Below are positions 60,728-64,000 of a stretch of 64,000 nt of DNA, one piece after another. Both the position numbers and the translations under genes were made by a program. Numbering within the stretch: the stretch's first letter is position 1; each line of letters begins with the position of its first letter. This DNA comes from Nevskia ramosa DSM 11499. GTDB taxonomy: Bacteria; Pseudomonadota; Gammaproteobacteria; Nevskiales; Nevskiaceae. The stretch is taken from positions 124,001 to 188,000 of the forward strand of contig NZ_ATVI01000012.1 of NCBI RefSeq assembly GCF_000420645.1. Reading direction: 5' to 3'. The notes below the pieces were generated by a model. It was given only the letters and a program-made list of their open reading frames with translations, made no database searches and was not told the origin of the DNA.

Positions 60728-61732
60728 CTAAACCGTCAGATGCCCGGATGACTTCGTCCAGCGCCGGCCGTGCTGGCGCGTCAGCGCCTGCATCGAATTG
60801 ATTTCGCTCGCCAAGCCGTAGCCGACTCTTCCGTCGTTCAAGGTCCAGCGGCATTGCGCGACGTACAGGTTCGAGGCGACGTAGCAGACCCAGGGCCCGC
60901 CGCATTCGGCGGCGCCGTGTGCAGTCCAGACCTTGCCGCGCTTGTCGGTGGCGGTGACTTCCACCGCGTGGATAACGCTGCCGAGACGATGGGTGACCAG
61001 CTTCAGATCGGTGAGGCCGTAGACCTCGCCCTTGTCCATCACATAACCGTGGGCAAGGCTTTGCTGCTGATCGACCGGCTTGGTCGGGTCCCAGTGGTTG
61101 ATCCACTTGATCGCGAAGTCCGGCCCGAAATGGCAGTGCGACCAGCCCATGGTCGGCACGAAGATTTCGGCGCGGATGCCCCAGCTGTGATCCATGGTTT
61201 CGACGCAGTCGATCGGGTACTCGACGCCGCGGAACTTGAGCCGGCCCTTGAAGTGGCCAGTGAGATCGAAATGGCCGCCGTAGCCCGAACCCATGCCAGC
61301 GCCGGCGTGCTGCGCGTCGACCGTGTCCTTGGCCATCGGGCTGTGATTCTTGTCGTGGATGTCGAAGGGCTCCATCAGACCCTTGAAATCGAAGTCGATC
61401 TCGGTGTCGTCGTAGCCGCGATAGCTGACCGTGTAGTCGCGGATGCTGTGCGCTTTCACATGCAGGCCATTGGCGGTCTTGTACTCACGCAGGCTTGGCG
61501 GGCAGGGCAGCGCCATCTGGGCGTCGAGGTAGAGTGTCTCCACCCGGTTGTCGACCAGCGCGCCGTACAGCGACACATCGCAGGACTGCACACCGACGCC
61601 GCGGCGCGACACCGTGTAGATGATCCCCATGATCTTTTCCTGGGGGATGTAGAAACAGAACCAGTTGGTTTCCGCGTAGCGATGATCCGCGTCTGGCGGA
61701 TTGTGGAATTCGGTGTCTTGATCGGTGACCAC
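60728..61732 (-). CDS. Conserved hypothetical protein (334 aa, beta-rich)
   Basis: The start is taken as GTG at 61732, because GGAG lies 5 bases upstream and the protein-like sequence begins there (VTDQDTEFHNPPDADHRYAETNWFCF). A further 64 open codons upstream look non-coding. The product is rich in Trp, His, Gly and beta-strand patterns (YTVSYRGYDDTEIDFDFKG; ETMDHSWGIR; WSHCHFGPDFAIKWINHW) and has no signal peptide. The two-barrel impression recalls CrtC/AttH-like proteins, but I do not recognise the family with certainty. It is the first gene of the operon ahead of the kinase. Confidence 0.75.
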   Translation of the reverse strand: MVTDQDTEFHNPPDADHRYAETNWFCFYIPQEKIMGIIYTVSRRGVGVQSCDVSLYGALVDNRVETLYLDAQMALPCPPSLREYKTANGLHVKAHSIRDYTVSYRGYDDTEIDFDFKGLMEPFDIHDKNHSPMAKDTVDAQHAGAGMGSGYGGHFDLTGHFKGRLKFRGVEYPIDCVETMDHSWGIRAEIFVPTMGWSHCHFGPDFAIKWINHWDPTKPVDQQQSLAHGYVMDKGEVYGLTDLKLVTHRLGSVIHAVEVTATDKRGKVWTAHGAAECGGPWVCYVASNLYVAQCRWTLNDGRVGYGLASEINSMQALTRQHGRRWTKSSGHLTV

Positions 61733-61969
61733 AGCAGCTCCGGAGTTCGATTCGGCCTTGTCGGCAAGTGTTTCTGAGATTTTCTGGACTCGCGCGCGGA
61801 CCTGATCGGGGCGCGGGCCGTGGAGTAAGCTTAGGCGCGGCGATTTCGTGCTTCTTTGTGATTCGTATCGCCGCAGTATCGAAAAAGTGCTCAGCCCGAA
61901 TGTTTGGAAAACGGCGCTGAACAAGAGCGGCAGTGACCACGATCACGGCCCGGCTGCGAGGAGAGCGAG
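61733..61969. promoter_or_regulatory. Divergent promoter region of the catabolic operon and AraC gene
   Basis: This 237-base gap separates the GTG start of the unknown protein from the AraC ATG. It is the probable binding region of the AraC-type regulator. No clear -35/-10 pair or tandem site was recognised. Confidence 0.45.
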
Positions 61970-62863
61970 ATGGCAGGACTGGCAACACTGCGAGCGGTTG
62001 ATGCCTTCAGCGCCGGCGTGCGTCGGCCACCGGTGTTCAGCAACGACGCCGAAGCCTGGGGCGGCCCTTCGGTCTGCGAGTGGAAGCTGCCGTGGACCGA
62101 TGGCTTCGAACTGGCCGAGAACGATGATTTCATCGTCGCCGTGCACAGCGGCGGCTCGCGCAAGGTGCGCGCTTCCTGCAACGGGCCGTGGAGCGAAACC
62201 ACGTCGATGCCGGGTCTGATCAGCGTCATTCCGCCGGGTCGCCGAGTGGAGTACGTGATCGATGGCGCAGTCAGCTTTTCATCGCTGCACGTGCCGCACC
62301 GTCTGCTCGACGGGCTGGAAAAATCGATGTTCGCGGCGCAGCCTAATTTTCGTTTCGCGTTCCGCGATGCGTTCGCCAGCGCCTGCATGGACGTGTTGCT
62401 GAAGCAGGCGCATGACCTCAGCCGCTGCAACATCCCGTACGTGAATTCGGTGATCCGCGCGCTGGTGCTGCATCTGATGGCCTCGTTCCGCAATGACGAA
62501 GCCGCGGGCACGGACGAAGCGCTGGTGCTGAAGAATGATTCGAGCCTGAAGCTCGATGCGATGCTGGATTACATCGACGCCCATCTGGCCAGCCATCTGA
62601 CGCTCGATGGCCTGGCCGAGCGGGCGAAAGTCAGCCGCGCTCATTTCGCGCGGCGCTTCCGGGCCGTGACCGGCCTGGCCCCACACCGCTACATCACCTT
62701 GCGCCGCATCGACAAGGCGCGCGAGCTGCTGCGCAATCCGCAGCTGGAAATCAATCGGATCGCACTCGACCTGGGCTTCGGCGATCAGTCGCACTTCACC
62801 CAGGTATTTCGTGCCGCGACCGGCACCACGCCGGGGCACTTCCGCCGCAATGCGCTGACGTAG
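61970..62863 (+). CDS. AraC-family transcriptional regulator
   Basis: This 297-residue protein has a C-terminal double HTH (about 195-297; LDGLAERAKVSRAHFARRFRAVTGLAPHRYI, then NRIALDLGFGDQSHFTQVFRAATGTTPGHFRR). The N-terminal 180 residues form a cupin-like sensor (MPGLISVIPPGRRVEYVI). It is transcribed divergently from the minus-strand catabolic operon, so it is the best candidate activator of it. Confidence 0.88.
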   Translation: MAGLATLRAVDAFSAGVRRPPVFSNDAEAWGGPSVCEWKLPWTDGFELAENDDFIVAVHSGGSRKVRASCNGPWSETTSMPGLISVIPPGRRVEYVIDGAVSFSSLHVPHRLLDGLEKSMFAAQPNFRFAFRDAFASACMDVLLKQAHDLSRCNIPYVNSVIRALVLHLMASFRNDEAAGTDEALVLKNDSSLKLDAMLDYIDAHLASHLTLDGLAERAKVSRAHFARRFRAVTGLAPHRYITLRRIDKARELLRNPQLEINRIALDLGFGDQSHFTQVFRAATGTTPGHFRRNALT

Positions 62864-62944
62864 GGCGGCCCGCGGCCGCCACTGCCCTCGCCCAAACGGC
62901 GAGCACGGCTCGCCCTACACCGGCCGGGCGCAATGCTCGGCCGG
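62864..62944. repeat. Cluster of three GC-rich hairpins between convergent genes
   Basis: Three short perfect stems follow one another: GGCGGCC/GGCCGCC (62864-62880), GGCGAGC/GCTCGCC (62898-62914) and CCGGCCG/CGGCCGG (62920-62944). The central GGCGAGC-acg-GCTCGCC unit looks like a REP/BIME-type element. It lies exactly between the convergent araC and alcohol dehydrogenase stops. Confidence 0.6.
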
Positions 62945-62954
62945 CTTCAAGGCA

Positions 62955-64000
62955 TCAGAAGATCAGCACCGGCTTGATCACGCCGCCCTTCTCGGCCGCA
63001 TGCGCGGCTTCGTTGATCTGATCGAACGGGAACTTGCCGATCAGCTTGTCGAACGGGAACTTGCCGGCCTTGTACCAGCCGGCCATGCGCGGAATGAATT
63101 CCTGCGGATCGGCATCGCCTTCGACGATGTAGCGCACAGTGATGCCGCGGATCAGCATGCTCATCATGTTCGCCGGCACCGTCGCTTCCGGAGGCGGCAC
63201 GCCGAGCAGGCCGAGCACGCCCTTCGGCAGCAGCGCTTCCACGGCCGCCGCCATCACCGCCGGAATGCCGGTGGTATCGAGCGCGTAGTTCACGCCGCCG
63301 ACCAGTTCCTTGATCTTCGCAAGCGTGTCCGGCGTTTCCTTCGGATCGATCACGTGAGTGGCGCCGAGTTCCAGCGCCAGCGCGCGGCGGCCGGCTTGCG
63401 GTTCGACGACGATCACTGCGCCGGCATCGACCGCGCGAGCGCCGAGCAGCGCGCTCAGGCCGACTGCACCGCCACCGAAGATCGCCAGCGATTCACCGGG
63501 GAGAATGCCGAGCGCGTTGACCGCTGCACCGGCGCCGGTCTGGATACCGCAGCCGAGCGGGCCGAGGATGTCCAGCGGCAGCGACTTGTCCATCACCACG
63601 GTGTTCAGCTCACGCGCCAAAGCGTAGGTCGCGAACGAGGACTGGCAGAAGAACAGGCCGTTGATCGGCTTGCCATCCTGGGTGATCTGCGCCGAGCCGT
63701 CGCTGGCACGGACGCCGGCGAGGTTGCGCGGGTAGAACGTGTAGCAGTACGCCGGCTGATCCTTGTTGCAGTTCAGGCATTCACCGCAGGAATCGAAGCT
63801 GAGGACGACGTGATCGCCGACCTTGACCTTGGTCACGCCGCTGCCAATCGCTTCGACGATGCCCGAGCCTTCATGGCCGAGCACGATCGGCATCGGCACC
63901 GGGAAACCCGTGCGGCAGGCGGTATCGGTATGGCAGATGCCGGTGCCGACCATCTTGATCAGCACTTCATCGGCGCGCGGGGCGCTGATCTCGACGTTCT
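62955..64000 (-). CDS. Zinc-dependent alcohol dehydrogenase (MDR, aryl-alcohol type), 5' end beyond window
   Basis: At least 348 residues are visible; the frame continues in-phase past the right edge (VEISAPRADEVLIKMVGTGICHTD), so the N-terminus is missing. The catalytic zinc site is CHTD and GHEGSGIVEAIG, the structural zinc loop is CGECLNCNKDQPAYC, and the Rossmann motif is GGGAVGLSALLGA. It fits the class of NAD-dependent benzyl/aryl alcohol dehydrogenases. It would oxidise the alcohol made by the AlkB/XylM-type hydroxylase. Confidence 0.88.
   Translation of the reverse strand, partial: NVEISAPRADEVLIKMVGTGICHTDTACRTGFPVPMPIVLGHEGSGIVEAIGSGVTKVKVGDHVVLSFDSCGECLNCNKDQPAYCYTFYPRNLAGVRASDGSAQITQDGKPINGLFFCQSSFATYALARELNTVVMDKSLPLDILGPLGCGIQTGAGAAVNALGILPGESLAIFGGGAVGLSALLGARAVDAGAVIVVEPQAGRRALALELGATHVIDPKETPDTLAKIKELVGGVNYALDTTGIPAVMAAAVEALLPKGVLGLLGVPPPEATVPANMMSMLIRGITVRYIVEGDADPQEFIPRMAGWYKAGKFPFDKLIGKFPFDQINEAAHAAEKGGVIKPVLIF

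Noticed and set aside
61733-61924. 64-codon upstream extension of the 334-residue unknown protein
   Set aside because: The extra sequence is not protein-like, and a good GGAG lies 5 bases before the GTG at 61732.
63010-63070. Apparent internal duplication in the alcohol dehydrogenase (GKFPFD twice within about 11 residues)
   Set aside because: Related dehydrogenases have similar neighbouring segments (KFPFDKLI then FDQIN), so substitution explains it without a duplication.
1-64000. CRISPR array, insertion sequences, prophage or integrase
   Set aside because: No regularly spaced repeats, transposase or integrase motifs, or terminal inverted repeats were seen.

Overview
The window is GC-rich, densely packed chromosomal DNA with Gram-negative features: outer-membrane polysaccharide export, a TonB-dependent receptor, an OmpA-family porin and many lipoproteins. 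Protein style and gene content suggest a gammaproteobacterium, perhaps of the Nevskiales/Solimonas type. That placement is an inference; there is no rRNA to test it. Both ends cut through genes: a beta-helix protein on the left and a zinc alcohol dehydrogenase on the right. I saw no insertion sequence, prophage or CRISPR array.

Region 1 (1-9762, all minus strand) is a capsule/exopolysaccharide operon read right to left: Wza-type exporter, Wzc/BY-kinase-like copolymerase, three sulfotransferases, a Wzy/WaaL-type polymerase or ligase, a GT4 glycosyltransferase, and a Tat-exported pectate-lyase-like beta-helix protein. Most junctions overlap by a few bases. The sulfotransferases imply a sulfated polymer. 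The PAPS they need could come from the sat-cysC pair at 30.9-32.7 kb. The Wzc-like protein lacks the Walker A lysine.

Region 2 (10.1-30.8 kb) is mostly housekeeping: dusC, a UDG-family protein, a LuxR-type regulator, a frameshifted alpha/beta hydrolase, an ABC-2 exporter, an S41 protease, an MBL hydrolase, and a HAD phosphatase. These are followed by a tight plus-strand series: molybdopterin oxidoreductase, CYTH protein, M-type lipoprotein peptidase, rsmE, a DUF4160/DUF2442 pair, pyrC, tag and an AEC transporter. It ends in a convergent gene encoding an unusual sterol-desaturase/creatininase fusion.

Region 3 (30.9-36 kb) holds sat-cysC, a divergent LysR regulator, tRNA-Thr(UGU) and an acyl-CoA synthetase. 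Region 4 (36.5-47.2 kb) is an envelope energy-transduction block: TonB-dependent receptor, OmpA, DUF3450 protein, large ExbB/TtpC, second ExbB, two ExbD, TonB, TPR protein and M23 peptidase.

Region 5 (47.2-64 kb) is a catabolic island. A TetR gene faces an operon for a three-part 2-hydroxyacyl-CoA dehydratase/benzoyl-CoA reductase-type enzyme (two Fe-S subunits plus an ATP-dependent activator) and a MarR regulator. Next come an AlkB/XylM-type membrane hydroxylase and a long minus-strand operon: cupin, limonene-epoxide-hydrolase-like protein, DUF3237, SnoaL-like protein, Rieske ferredoxin, Rieske oxygenase alpha subunit, SDR, phosphatase, a helical unknown, an APH-type kinase and a conserved unknown. 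An AraC regulator reads divergently, and an alcohol dehydrogenase closes the window. Pairing an oxygen-sensitive type of ATP-driven enzyme with several oxygenases, plus a kinase/phosphatase pair, suggests a multi-step pathway for a hydrophobic cyclic substrate such as a terpenoid, alkylaromatic or steroid. The substrate is not determinable from the sequence.
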